The notes under the pieces are model-generated. The model was not told where the DNA came from, made no database searches, and was given only the letters and a program-made list of their open reading frames with translations. From the NCBI GenBank assembly GCA_947631005.1, contig CANRJR010000012.1, positions 1 to 57,732 of the forward strand: DNA of 57,732 nt, in the 5' to 3' direction. Of this stretch, positions 24,906 to 34,014 are shown one piece after another (the first letter of the stretch is position 1; each line of letters starts with the position of its first letter). This DNA comes from an uncultured Clostridia bacterium (GTDB lineage: Bacteria; Bacillota; Clostridia; Christensenellales; Borkfalkiaceae). The translations under genes were made by a program, and so were the position numbers.

Positions 24906-26411
24906 ATGGCTGAACACATCATCGAATTACAAGACGTCACCAAGTACTACAACGACAATCTCGTCATCGACCATGTGAGTTTTTATGTCAACCGTGGCGA
25001 ATTCATCACCTTTCTCGGTCCGTCGGGGTGCGGCAAGACGACGACGCTCCGCATGATCGCGGGGTTCGACCTCCCCACGAGCGGAAAAATTTTGCTCAAC
25101 GGGAAAGACATCTCCCTGCTCCCGCCGAACAAGCGTCCCGTGAACACCGTTTTCCAGCGGTATGCTCTCTTTCCCCACCTCAATATTTTCGAAAACATCG
25201 CGTTCGGGCTCAAATGTAAGCGCGTCTTAAACACCTACCGCAACGAAAAAGGCGAGGAATACACCAAAAAAGAACGCCTCTCCAAAAAGGAGATCAAAGA
25301 AAAGGTGGAACGCGCCCTCTCGATCGTCGATCTCGAAGGGTTTGAAAAGCGTTCCGTCGCCACCCTCTCGGGCGGACAGCAGCAGCGCGTCGCCATCGCC
25401 CGCGCGATCGTGAACGAGCCCGAGATCCTCCTCCTCGACGAACCGCTCGGCGCGCTCGATCTCAAAATGCGCAAGGAAATGCAGATCGAGCTCAAAGAAA
25501 TGCACAAGCGGCTCGGCATCACGTTCATCTATGTGACGCACGATCAGGAAGAGGCTCTCACCATGTCGGATACCATCGTCGTGATGGCGGACGGCGTGGT
25601 GCAACAGATCGGCAAGCCCGCCGACATCTACAACGAGCCGTCGAACACGTTCGTCGCCGACTTCATCGGCGAGAGCAACATCTTCAACGGCACGGTCGTC
25701 GGCGACAAGCGCGTCAAGTTCTGCGGAAAGACGTTCGACTGTCTCGACGAATTTGCGAGCGGCGAACCCGCCGACGTCGTCGTCCGTCCCGAAGATATCA
25801 TCATGTGCCCCCCGAGCGAGGGCGCGCTCGTCGGCGAAGTGATCTCCGTCGTATTCAAGGGCATCCATTACGAAATTACGGCGAGCGTCGGCAAATACGA
25901 GCTTGTCATCAATTCCACCGAGAGCCGCGAGGTCGGCGAAAAGATCGGCATGAAGATCGAGCCCGACGGCATCCACCTCATGAAGCCGCGCTACACGAGC
26001 AACGTGTTCGACGGCGTGATCACCAAGCGCAACACCGTCGCCTTTGCGGACGGCGAATTCGAATGCGACGTGACCCAGCTCTACCCGGGAAGCCATGTCG
26101 ACGAGGAAGACTATCTCGTGAAAGCGGATGGCGAAAAGCTCGACCTCACGGGGACGGAAGTGCGCGTCGAAGTCGGGTTGAACGACATCGAGATCAGCGA
26201 CGATCAAGACGCGGGCGGCACGACGGGGCGCATCATTTCCATCATCTATAAGGGCGACCACTACCGTCTCATCGTCCGTACCGAGGAAGAAGAGGAAGAT
26301 TTCGTATTCGCGACCGAGGATCTCTGGAACGAGAACGACCTCGTATCGGTGATCATTCCCAAAGATAAAATCAAGCTCTCGCTCAAAACCGCGGAGGAAA
26401 AGAAGAGATGA
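24906..26411 (+). CDS. potA: Spermidine/putrescine ABC transporter ATPase, extended
   Basis: Energises polyamine import. 501 residues, against about 350-380 for most PotA. Walker A is GPSGCGKTTT (38-47), the signature LSGGQQQRVAIARAI (154-168) and Walker B LLLDEPLGALD (175-185). A charged insert of about 20 residues sits near 107-128. The C-terminal part seems to hold two TOBE-like domains, about 307-360 (GEVISVVFKGIHYEI) and about 439-495 (GRIISIIYKGDHYRL), which accounts for the extra length. The ATG at 24906 follows AGGAGG. Its stop overlaps the potB start. Confidence 0.94.
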   Translation: MAEHIIELQDVTKYYNDNLVIDHVSFYVNRGEFITFLGPSGCGKTTTLRMIAGFDLPTSGKILLNGKDISLLPPNKRPVNTVFQRYALFPHLNIFENIAFGLKCKRVLNTYRNEKGEEYTKKERLSKKEIKEKVERALSIVDLEGFEKRSVATLSGGQQQRVAIARAIVNEPEILLLDEPLGALDLKMRKEMQIELKEMHKRLGITFIYVTHDQEEALTMSDTIVVMADGVVQQIGKPADIYNEPSNTFVADFIGESNIFNGTVVGDKRVKFCGKTFDCLDEFASGEPADVVVRPEDIIMCPPSEGALVGEVISVVFKGIHYEITASVGKYELVINSTESREVGEKIGMKIEPDGIHLMKPRYTSNVFDGVITKRNTVAFADGEFECDVTQLYPGSHVDEEDYLVKADGEKLDLTGTEVRVEVGLNDIEISDDQDAGGTTGRIISIIYKGDHYRLIVRTEEEEEDFVFATEDLWNENDLVSVIIPKDKIKLSLKTAEEKKR

Positions 26412-27214
26412 AGCTGCATTTTTCCCGCAAGATGCTCTGTATCCCCTACGCGGTGTTTCTCGTGTTTTTCGTCATCATCCCCATGCTCGTGATCTTGTTC
26501 TACGCGTTCACGGACAAGGAACTGCATTTGTCGTTCTCCAACTTTATACGGTTCTTCTCCGACCCGACCAAGCTCTCCACGATCGTGTATTCGCTCGTGA
26601 TCGCGCTCATTACGACGGTGGCTTGCCTGCTCATCGCCTATCCCGTCGCCTACATCCTCGCGCGCAGTAAGATCAAAAAGAAATACGTGATCGTACTGCT
26701 GTTCGTCACGCCGATGTGGATTAACTTTGTGCTCCGCGTCAACGCCATCCGCGAGCTTTTCAACCTGCTCTCCGCCCAGCGCGGCATGGAATGGCTGGCG
26801 GGAAGCAACTATTTCAAAACGGTGTTCGGCATGGTGTACGACTTTTTGCCCTTTATGGTGCTCCCCCTGTACACGACCTTGCTCAAAATCGACCAATCGC
26901 TCTATGAGGCGAGCGCGGACCTCGGCGCGGGCGCGTTTACGACGTTCACCCGCGTCACCATTCCCCTCTCCATGCCGGGGATCATGAGCGGCGTGACGAT
27001 GGTGTTCCTCCCCTCCATGACCAACTATGTCGTCTCCGACATGCTCGGCAACGCGAAAGTGACCATCGTCGGTAAATTCATTTACGAATATTTCGGCACG
27101 GATTGGCACATGGGCTCTATGGTCGCCCTCGTGCTGCTCGTGGTCGTATTCCTCTCCACATGGCTGTCGGGAGGATTCAAAGCGGAAGATACGGTAAGGG
27201 GGGCAAACTTATGA
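26408..27214 (+). CDS. potB: Spermidine/putrescine ABC transporter permease PotB
   Basis: First membrane subunit of the polyamine importer. 268 residues with six predicted membrane segments. The EAA loop, which contacts PotA, reads EASADLGAGAFTTFTRVTIP. The start overlaps the potA stop and the stop overlaps the potC start, so the subunits are tightly coupled. Confidence 0.94.
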   Translation: MKLHFSRKMLCIPYAVFLVFFVIIPMLVILFYAFTDKELHLSFSNFIRFFSDPTKLSTIVYSLVIALITTVACLLIAYPVAYILARSKIKKKYVIVLLFVTPMWINFVLRVNAIRELFNLLSAQRGMEWLAGSNYFKTVFGMVYDFLPFMVLPLYTTLLKIDQSLYEASADLGAGAFTTFTRVTIPLSMPGIMSGVTMVFLPSMTNYVVSDMLGNAKVTIVGKFIYEYFGTDWHMGSMVALVLLVVVFLSTWLSGGFKAEDTVRGANL

Positions 27215-28026
27215 ACAAGAAAACGCTCGCCGTCAAATGTTTGAAAGCCGCGTTTGTCGGGCTGGTGCTCCTCGTTTTGTACACCCCCATTCTCCTGCTC
27301 GCCGTGTACAGTTTCGACAAGACGGATATGATCGGCCGCTTCGAGGGCTTTTCGCTCCGTCACTACGCCGCCCTCTTCGCCGACGCAAAAGTGCTCGGAA
27401 TGATCGGCAAGACCTTTTTGCTCGCCTTCGTCGCCGCCACGCTTTCCACCGTTTTGGGGACGGCGGGCGCGCTCGGAATGTTCTACTGCAAAAAGCGGGT
27501 GAGAACGGCGATCCACGGCGTTTCGCAGATCCCCATCATCAACGCGGAGATCGTTACGGCACTCGCCCTCGCCATTCTGTTCGTCGTGATCGGCGTCGGA
27601 AAATCCTATTTTACGCTCGTCATCGGACATATGGTCATATGCACGCCCTTTGTCGTCCTCTCCGTGATGCCCAAGCTCAAACAGATGGACAACTCCCTCT
27701 ATGAAGCCGCGCTCGACCTCGGCGCGAGCCCTATGAAGGCTCTCTTTCGGGTCGTATTGCCGCAGATCATTCCCGGGGTGATCTCGGGATTCATGCTCGC
27801 CGTCACCCTCTCGCTCGACGATTACATCGTCACCGTTTACACCCGCCCCGCGGGATTCGAAACCATTTCCACCTATGTGTACAACGCCACGATGAAGGGC
27901 AACGCGCACACCGCGCAAACGCTCTCCTCTTTCTGGGCTCTCACGACCATCATCTTCCTCGTGATCGTGCTCTTCGTCGTGCTCTCCAATCTCTCGGGCA
28001 TTCGCCGTAAGGAGGCGCGGAAATGA
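27211..28026 (+). CDS. potC: Spermidine/putrescine ABC transporter permease PotC
   Basis: Second membrane subunit. 271 residues from the ATG at 27211, just after GGTAAGGGGGG; a longer open frame reaching into potB is not needed. Six membrane segments are predicted, and the EAA loop reads EAALDLGASPMKALFRVVLP. The TLSLDDYIVTVYT region is typical of PotC. The stop overlaps the potD start. Confidence 0.94.
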   Translation: MNKKTLAVKCLKAAFVGLVLLVLYTPILLLAVYSFDKTDMIGRFEGFSLRHYAALFADAKVLGMIGKTFLLAFVAATLSTVLGTAGALGMFYCKKRVRTAIHGVSQIPIINAEIVTALALAILFVVIGVGKSYFTLVIGHMVICTPFVVLSVMPKLKQMDNSLYEAALDLGASPMKALFRVVLPQIIPGVISGFMLAVTLSLDDYIVTVYTRPAGFETISTYVYNATMKGNAHTAQTLSSFWALTTIIFLVIVLFVVLSNLSGIRRKEARK

Positions 28027-29594
28027 AAAGAGGATTGAGCATTGCCCTTGCGGCGGCATTTTTGTTCCCCACCCTTACGACCCTCGGCGGTTGCGCGCGC
28101 ACCAAGGGCGCGATCACGCTCCGCGTCTATAATTGGGAGGAATACATCGACGAGGGCGGCGAGGGGTCGTACGTCTACGACATGCTTGCCGAGGAAGGCG
28201 GCGAGCCCGACGAAGCGGACGCTCCCTCCATCATCGACGATTTCGAGGCGTGGTACGAGGAGACCTACGGCGAAGCCGTACATGTGGAATACGCCACGTT
28301 CGGGACGAACGAAGATATGTACAACGAACTGCAACTCGGCAACAGTTACGACCTCATTTGCCCCTCCGACTACATGATCATGAAGCTCGCCGCGGAAGAT
28401 CGGTTGGAAAAATACGACGAAGAATTTTTCGACAAGAGCGTCGAGGAAAACTACTATGTCCGAAACGTCTCCCCTTTCATCCTCGAAAAATTCCAAACCA
28501 ACGGCGGGCTTGCGACCCGCGATTGCCTGTGGAGCGACTATGCCGCGGGCTATATGTGGGGCACGACGGGCTTTGTGTATAACCCGCAATACGTGAGCGA
28601 GAGCGACCTCGACGAACTCGGCTGGCACGCCTTTACGGACGCACGCTATAAGGGGAAGATCACCGCGAAAGACAACGTGCGCGACACCTATTTCGCCGCA
28701 CTCGGCGTTGCCTATGAGGACGAACTGCTCGCCCTCGACCCTGCCGCCGACAACTATCAAACCGAGCTCACCCGCATCTTCAACGCAACGGACGAGGAGA
28801 CCGTCGCGAACGTCTACCCCATTCTTCTCGACATCAAAAAGAACATTTACAGCTTCGAAACGGACACGGGCAAAGCCGACCTCGTAAACGGGAACATTTG
28901 GCTCAACTATGCGTGGAGCGGCGACGCGGTGTACGCGCTCAACCTTGCCGAAAGCGGCGAGGACGAGGACGGCGATAAAACGGCGTCCGTTCTGCTCGAT
29001 TACTACGTTCCGAAGGCGGGCACGAACCTTTGGTTCGACGGCTGGGTGATGCCCAAAGGTGCGAACAAGAAAGCCGCGCAGGCGTTCGTCAACTTCCTCT
29101 CCAAGCCCGAGAACGCCATACGGAACAGCTACTACATCGGCTATACGAGCGTCATCGCGGGCGAGAACAACGAAATGCTCGACTACGCGAAATACCTCTA
29201 TGAAGCGGAGGAGGACGCAGAAGATACCGTGGAATACGACCTCTCCTATTTCTTCTTCGGCGACGACGTATCCATTCTCGCCGACAGAACGCAGGCGACC
29301 CGCCGTCAGCTGTACGCGCAATTCCCCTCCGCGGAAGCCATTTCCCACTGCGCCGTCATGGACTATTACCGCGACGAAGCCAACGTCCGCATCAACGAAC
29401 TGTGGTCGCGCGTCAAGGCGGAAACGCTCGACGCGTGGGCGATCATCGTGATCTGCGTGACCGTGGTCGCCATCGCCCTCTTCATCGTGTTCGTAAAGTT
29501 CGGCGGGAAAATCGACTTCTTCCGCCGTAAGCCGAAAGAGGGCTACGTCCTCGTGAAGCAGGTCGACGCCGACAAACCGCAAGACGACGCGTGA
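28023..29594 (+). CDS. potD: Polyamine-binding lipoprotein PotD with extra C-terminal membrane anchor
   Basis: Extracellular solute-binding subunit. 523 residues, against about 350 for typical PotD. The signal peptide ends in lipobox LGGC (Cys24). The mature protein begins with the family's LRVYNWEEYID, then carries an acidic insert of about 30 residues before IIDDFEAWYEETYG. PotD hallmarks include YDLICPSDYMI, NYAWSGDAVYA and GWVMPKGANK. Unusually, a membrane helix at about 472-493 and a basic tail of about 30 residues follow, so the protein may be anchored at both ends. Confidence 0.92.
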   Translation: MKRGLSIALAAAFLFPTLTTLGGCARTKGAITLRVYNWEEYIDEGGEGSYVYDMLAEEGGEPDEADAPSIIDDFEAWYEETYGEAVHVEYATFGTNEDMYNELQLGNSYDLICPSDYMIMKLAAEDRLEKYDEEFFDKSVEENYYVRNVSPFILEKFQTNGGLATRDCLWSDYAAGYMWGTTGFVYNPQYVSESDLDELGWHAFTDARYKGKITAKDNVRDTYFAALGVAYEDELLALDPAADNYQTELTRIFNATDEETVANVYPILLDIKKNIYSFETDTGKADLVNGNIWLNYAWSGDAVYALNLAESGEDEDGDKTASVLLDYYVPKAGTNLWFDGWVMPKGANKKAAQAFVNFLSKPENAIRNSYYIGYTSVIAGENNEMLDYAKYLYEAEEDAEDTVEYDLSYFFFGDDVSILADRTQATRRQLYAQFPSAEAISHCAVMDYYRDEANVRINELWSRVKAETLDAWAIIVICVTVVAIALFIVFVKFGGKIDFFRRKPKEGYVLVKQVDADKPQDDA

Positions 29595-29643
29595 CTTTGC
29601 GGCTTGAAAACTTTCTTTTGTCAATGTTAGATCGGGAGATAAA

Positions 29644-29919
29644 ATGATGAAAAAAATCAATCTTGTGTTCGGAATTTTGCTCCTTTGTGCCGTTGCGGCG
29701 GGCGTTTTACATACGGGCATCGCCTATCTCATCGCGCGGACGCAAAACGCCGTTACGAGCTTCCCCCCCGAATCGGTGTTCTTCTTCATCGGGATCTGGT
29801 ACTTGGTCGCCGTCACCCTCATCCTCTCGGTATGGTTGATCGTCCGTCTCGTAAAAGGCATGCCCCCGAAGAACGCCAAGGGTGAACCGTCGGGCGAGAC
29901 GAAAGACAACGCGCGCTAA
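29644..29919 (+). CDS. Small two-helix membrane protein of the pot operon
   Basis: 91 residues with two predicted membrane segments (about 5-31 and 44-69) and a short polar C-terminal tail. I do not recognise the family. GGGAGAT precedes the ATG, it starts 49 bases after potD, and a terminator follows, so it is probably the last gene of the polyamine operon. It could be an accessory subunit of the transporter, but only its position suggests that. Confidence 0.6.
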   Translation: MMKKINLVFGILLLCAVAAGVLHTGIAYLIARTQNAVTSFPPESVFFFIGIWYLVAVTLILSVWLIVRLVKGMPPKNAKGEPSGETKDNAR

Positions 29920-29963
29920 TCCGTTTTGGCGCAAAGCGCGGCATTGGGAACATGAAAGTATGA

Positions 29964-29991
29964 AAAACGGCGGGTCGACCCGCCGTTTTTT
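29964..29991. terminator. Bidirectional terminator between convergent operons
   Basis: Perfect palindrome AACGGCGGGTCGACCCGCCGTT flanked by As and Ts. It serves the rightward polyamine operon and the leftward SPFH/ABC operon. Confidence 0.88.
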
Positions 29992-30003
29992 CAAAGACGA
30001 AAT

Positions 30004-30717
30004 TCATTTCAGTTTGGAGAGAGCCTTTTCTACTCGCCGCACCTTTCGAAGCATCTGTTTCCCCGAAAACGTCCAGCGTCCGCTCTTGATCCACCATAAT
30101 CGCTTACCCTTGTAGTTCAACTGCGTTCCGTCCGTTTCGACGTGCGCACCCGCGGAGACGAGCGACGGAGGCGGCGAAGAGAGGAAAGCGGAAAGCCCCG
30201 CGGCGACGCAATACCCCACCGACGGATAGGAGATCCCCTCCCACGGCGAGAAGTCCAACGTTACGTCGCCGACGGAGGCGGTTGTGCAATACCGCTCGCG
30301 CAGTTTGGACGCGGGAAGATAGATGGGAACGTCGAGCACGCCGTTCACGCAAAACTGTTGCCAATCGATCCCGAGATCGCGGATGTAGAGGTACAGCCCC
30401 ACCTGCAAGATATTCCAATCGTTTTCCTCGTCCGAAGCATCCCCCGCCGAGATCCCGACCGCGATCCAGCCGATCACCGACGCGGCGAAGAGGACGGCGA
30501 GCGTAACGGCGCACGCCATAAACCACGCGGTCTTGGTCTGCGATTCGTCCGTAAAGTGAAAAAGCGCGACCATCGCCAAAGACAGCACGACGAAAACAGC
30601 CGCCATCCAAACCGACCACTTTCTCATCTTTTTGACAAGGCGCAAGCGGCGGAGAGATTTTCGGAAATGTTCGCTCGTTTTATACTCTTCGAAAGTCATG
30701 CCAAACGGGAGGCGCAA
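30004..30717 (-). CDS. Two-helix membrane protein of unknown function (SPFH/ABC operon)
   Basis: 237 residues from a TTG at 30717 that follows AGGGGG; an ATG at 30699 is an alternative six codons in. A basic N-terminal helix (residues 10-32) is followed by two membrane segments (about 35-55 and 65-90), then a soluble domain of about 140 residues with a basic C-terminus (RWTFSGKQMLRKVRRVEKA). I do not recognise the family. It is the last gene of the operon, 7 bases after the ribbon-helix-helix gene. Confidence 0.65.
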   Translation of the reverse strand: MRLPFGMTFEEYKTSEHFRKSLRRLRLVKKMRKWSVWMAAVFVVLSLAMVALFHFTDESQTKTAWFMACAVTLAVLFAASVIGWIAVGISAGDASDEENDWNILQVGLYLYIRDLGIDWQQFCVNGVLDVPIYLPASKLRERYCTTASVGDVTLDFSPWEGISYPSVGYCVAAGLSAFLSSPPPSLVSAGAHVETDGTQLNYKGKRLWWIKSGRWTFSGKQMLRKVRRVEKALSKLK

Positions 30718-30724
30718 GAGCCCC

Positions 30725-30901
30725 CTAATCCTCCTTCTTCCCTTTCTTTTTACGCTTTTTTACGCACTCCGAGAGCAAATATTCGATTTGCCCGTTGAGC
30801 GAACGAAAGTCGTCCTCCGCCCACTGCATCAAATCTTCATACAGGGACGGGGACAGGCGAAGAGGAAGCTGTTTTTTGTTTTTATCGTTTTCGCTCTTCA
30901 T
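30725..30901 (-). CDS. Ribbon-helix-helix (Arc/CopG-like) DNA-binding protein
   Basis: 58 residues with a polybasic tail. The core reads KKQLPLRLSPSLYEDLMQWA, then EDDFRSLNGQIEYLLSECV. This is the pattern of an Arc-type fold: a beta strand with alternating residues that enters the DNA major groove, helix A, a turn, and helix B with the conserved SLNGQIEYLL. The ATG at 30901 overlaps the preceding stop (ATGA), so it is translated with the membrane protein upstream. Proteins of this fold bind pairs of short palindromes as tetramers. A matching site lies at the operon promoter (34991-35009). Confidence 0.85.
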   Translation of the reverse strand: MKSENDKNKKQLPLRLSPSLYEDLMQWAEDDFRSLNGQIEYLLSECVKKRKKKGKKED

Positions 30902-32112
30902 TTCCTCTCTTCACGCCGCTCCGAATCGCGAAGCCGCACGATTTCGTCTTGTAATCCTTTCAATTTCGAATTTGTCGCCATATAAAAGATCGCCCATGCG
31001 ACGAACGACAAGATCGCCATCGCAAATACGCATCCCCCTACGCAACCGAAAAAGCCTCCGATCCCGCCACCGCCCGCAAGCGAAACCCCGCCGAGCGTCG
31101 CGCCGACAACAAATCCCGCGAGCAAAAAGCACAGGAAAATCAAATTGCCCCGCCTTTGATTGCTCTCCCACGCCGTTTGCAACGCGCCGCGGGCGCGGTC
31201 GATCTCGCTGTCCGTCAGTTTGACGCGGTTTCTGCGGTAGATCTCCCGCTGTTTGAGACTGTTTGCGACGGCAAAGCCGACAAGGGCGCAGAAAAACGCG
31301 ATCCCCCACGCCATTCCGAAGTACATCTCCCAAGCCTGTTCAACGAGCGAAGCGAGAAACATGCACGCAAACGCGCCGACGAGAAAAATGATAAGCGCGA
31401 TCGCGGAACGTTCGGAGCGGCGGACGAGCTCGCGGCGGTCCACCTCGTCTTTCACGAACAGACGTACCGCCGTCGGCAGACCCGAGCGGCCGCTCTCGCG
31501 GCGCGGAAAACCGAATTGCAGTTTGAGCGCGTCGAGATCGCCCCCCACCTTGTCGTAAAATTCGCGTTCGCGGCGGTTGAGCGCGTACACCGAGAAGAGC
31601 AAGCTCACAAGAATGAGCGCGCCGCCCACGCCTACGACCGCGCCGACGATGATCCCGTTCATCTCCCCGCCGCTTTCCCCGTTCGGGACAAGCGACAATA
31701 TGCTCAATAAGATGAGCATGAAGATGGTCGCAAAGACGTCCGCGCACTCTCCTAACCGCATGAAAAAGGTCTTGACCTGCGTTTCGCAGTAGGCGCGGTA
31801 CAGGCGCGCATAGCGTTCTCTCTCCTCCCCCGTACACAGCGTTTCATACACGGCGTTTTGCTCTCCGACGAGCGTGGCGGCGACCCGCGGACGGCGGAAC
31901 GCAAAGATAAGCGTCAGTACGCCGAACGCCGCGCCCGCGCCCGTCAATCCCCATTCCGCCGCGCGCGGCACTTCCACCGAGCACAGCGAAAGCACAAGGG
32001 GAAGCATGGCGCAGAGGGTCTCCAACAGGATACACGCCTGATAGAGAGCAAGATATTGTTTCCATTTTCGCGCCAAGTCCCCGCGCAAATAGAGCCGAAA
32101 AAAATCTTTCAT
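30898..32112 (-). CDS. Polytopic membrane protein of unknown function (SPFH/ABC operon)
   Basis: 404 residues with about eight hydrophobic segments arranged as two similar-looking halves. Each half has hydrophobic pairs around a charged loop containing RREREFYDK-like or REIYRRNR text. The C-terminal end is a charged helix. I do not recognise the family and see no catalytic motif. It follows the ABC permease by 28 bases and overlaps the ribbon-helix-helix gene. The halves could be tested for internal duplication. Confidence 0.7.
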   Translation of the reverse strand: MKDFFRLYLRGDLARKWKQYLALYQACILLETLCAMLPLVLSLCSVEVPRAAEWGLTGAGAAFGVLTLIFAFRRPRVAATLVGEQNAVYETLCTGEERERYARLYRAYCETQVKTFFMRLGECADVFATIFMLILLSILSLVPNGESGGEMNGIIVGAVVGVGGALILVSLLFSVYALNRREREFYDKVGGDLDALKLQFGFPRRESGRSGLPTAVRLFVKDEVDRRELVRRSERSAIALIIFLVGAFACMFLASLVEQAWEMYFGMAWGIAFFCALVGFAVANSLKQREIYRRNRVKLTDSEIDRARGALQTAWESNQRRGNLIFLCFLLAGFVVGATLGGVSLAGGGGIGGFFGCVGGCVFAMAILSFVAWAIFYMATNSKLKGLQDEIVRLRDSERREERK

Positions 32113-32140
32113 AGACCTCTCACTTTAATCGAACGCCCCC

Positions 32141-33241
32141 TCAACGGAACATGATCCTTTCGCTTTGGAACATCTTTGCGATGAGGAACACGAGCAGGGC
32201 GGTATAAACGAGGTTGCAGCCGACGCTCACAAGGGTCTGCCAAACGGGCAGCGCGCCCCCGAGCAATAAGCTCATCACGACGGTCGCGTTGAGCACGGGC
32301 ACGGCGACGACCCATTCCCCGATCCCCGTTGCGATCCCCGCCACCACCGACAAGACGATAAAAAAGATCATGATGATGCTGACGTATGCCGTCGCCTCTT
32401 TCACCGTTTTCGCATACGTCGACACGAGCGCGATACACGCCACGATAAACGGCACGATGCTCACGGTGAGGAAAAACAGCAAGATATAGTTGCGGATCCC
32501 GAAGTCGAACACGGCGATCGAGAGCCCCATGAGCCGCGGCATGGAAAATACGATGCCGAAAAATCCCGAAGCCGCCCCGAGCAGGGAAATGCACGCGAGC
32601 GGAATGATTTTTCCGAGCGCGACGTGCGAACGCTTGACGGACGTCGCCAAGATCGTGGCGATCGTCCCCCGCTCCTTTTCGCCTGCCACCGATTCCACGG
32701 TGATCCCCATGCTCGCCGTAAACGTGAAGCAGACGATGAGCATAGGCAAAAACGCGCCCATAAACTGCGATTGCAGTTGCGATTCGTCGGCGAGGTCGAC
32801 GCTCTGAAAGCGATACCGCATGCCGTACTCCCGCAAAAGCGCAGAGGCGATCGAGCCGAACGAAAAGCTCTCCGTCTCCCCCGAGGTGTAGTATAGTTCC
32901 ACTTCCCCCGCGGCTGTATCGAATCCGTCCGAAAACGCCAAAAACGCCGTCGCCTCCCCGTTCTCCACGGCAGACTTCGCGCTCTCCGCGTCGGTCGCAG
33001 TCACCCATTCTACGGTATTTCCGCTCTCTTCTACCGCCGCTCCGATCAAACTTACGGCGACGGAATCGCCCGATAAAAACACGCGGTAGGCGTACGTCTC
33101 GTCTTTGTCGGACGAAAGGATGCTCCCGAGCACGGTATATACGAGGAAGATGATGACCCCGGGGATGAGCACGGCGATGATGAGGCGGGGATCGTGAAAG
33201 AAACGGTAAAATTCCTTGCGCATGAGCGCGGCGAGTTTCAT
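32141..33241 (-). CDS. ABC-2 type permease (NatB-like)
   Basis: Membrane half of a probable exporter. 366 residues. One N-terminal membrane segment (about 20-42) is followed by an extracytoplasmic domain of about 120 residues and then five more segments. Text such as GEKERGTIATILATSVKRSHVALGK between segments is the coupling region typical of NatB/YhaP permeases. The start overlaps the ATPase stop (ATGA). The substrate is unknown; family members export sodium ions, drugs or peptides. Confidence 0.88.
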   Translation of the reverse strand: MKLAALMRKEFYRFFHDPRLIIAVLIPGVIIFLVYTVLGSILSSDKDETYAYRVFLSGDSVAVSLIGAAVEESGNTVEWVTATDAESAKSAVENGEATAFLAFSDGFDTAAGEVELYYTSGETESFSFGSIASALLREYGMRYRFQSVDLADESQLQSQFMGAFLPMLIVCFTFTASMGITVESVAGEKERGTIATILATSVKRSHVALGKIIPLACISLLGAASGFFGIVFSMPRLMGLSIAVFDFGIRNYILLFFLTVSIVPFIVACIALVSTYAKTVKEATAYVSIIMIFFIVLSVVAGIATGIGEWVVAVPVLNATVVMSLLLGGALPVWQTLVSVGCNLVYTALLVFLIAKMFQSERIMFR

Positions 33242-34014
33242 ATCACATCCCCCTTTTCCTGCCGATACAGTGCGAAAAACTTGTCTTCGAGCGAACTTTC
33301 GGCGGTGAGCGCAGACAGCGTATCCTCCGCGATCATCCTCCCGTCGATAATCACGCCCACGCGGTCGCAGAGCTTTTCCACTAGCGAAAAAATGTGCGTC
33401 GAGAGCAGAATGCTCTTCCCCATCCGTTTGAGCTCCGCCAAAAAGTCGACAATGACTTTGGTCGTGAGTACGTCGAGCCCGTTGGTCGGCTCGTCGAAGA
33501 TGATGATCTCGGGGTCGTGCACGATGGAGATCGCAAGCGACACCTTCTGTTTCATGCCCGTGGAGAGGTCTCCCACCTTCACCTGCGCGAATTTGTCGAT
33601 CCCGAACCGCGGGAAGAGGTCGCGCTTGCGCGCCCTTATCTCCTCTTTGCCCAAGCCGTGCATCGCGCCGAAAAATTCAAAGAGATAATCGGGCGTGAAA
33701 AAGGCTTCGAGTTTGAGCTCCCCCGTCAGAAATCCGATGCAATCGCGCACCTTTGCCGCCTCTTTTACCACGGAATGCCCGAGCAAATACGCGTCGCCCG
33801 CGTCGGGACGGATGAGCGTAGACAAGATGCGAAGCGTCGTCGTCTTGCCCGCGCCGTTCGGACCGAGCAATCCGTAGATCTCGCCGCGATAGGCGCAAAA
33901 ACTCAACCCGTTCACGGCGACGCGCCGTGCTTCCCGCGTGCGCTCGATGCGCTGTTGTTTCCGCGTAAGCGTGAATGTTTTGCGGAGATCTTCCGCAACG
34001 ACGATCGGCGTCAT
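33238..34014 (-). CDS. ABC transporter ATPase (NatA-like)
   Basis: 258 residues. Walker A is [10 protein letters not shown], the signature [12 protein letters not shown], Walker [13 protein letters not shown] and the switch His is in STHIFS. The LSTGMKQ form is typical of NatA-type exporters. It begins on the last base of the SPFH stop (TGATG) and overlaps the permease start, so the three are coupled. Confidence 0.92.
   Translation of the reverse strand: MTPIVVAEDLRKTFTLTRKQQRIERTREARRVAVNGLSFCAYRGEIYGLLGPNGAGKTTTLRILSTLIRPDAGDAYLLGHSVVKEAAKVRDCIGFLTGELKLEAFFTPDYLFEFFGAMHGLGKEEIRARKRDLFPRFGIDKFAQVKVGDLSTGMKQKVSLAISIVHDPEIIIFDEPTNGLDVLTTKVIVDFLAELKRMGKSILLSTHIFSLVEKLCDRVGVIIDGRMIAEDTLSALTAESSLEDKFFALYRQEKGDVI

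Noticed and set aside
27873-29720. A 615-codon minus-strand frame opposite potD
   Set aside because: Shadow of potD; no ribosome-binding site or motif.
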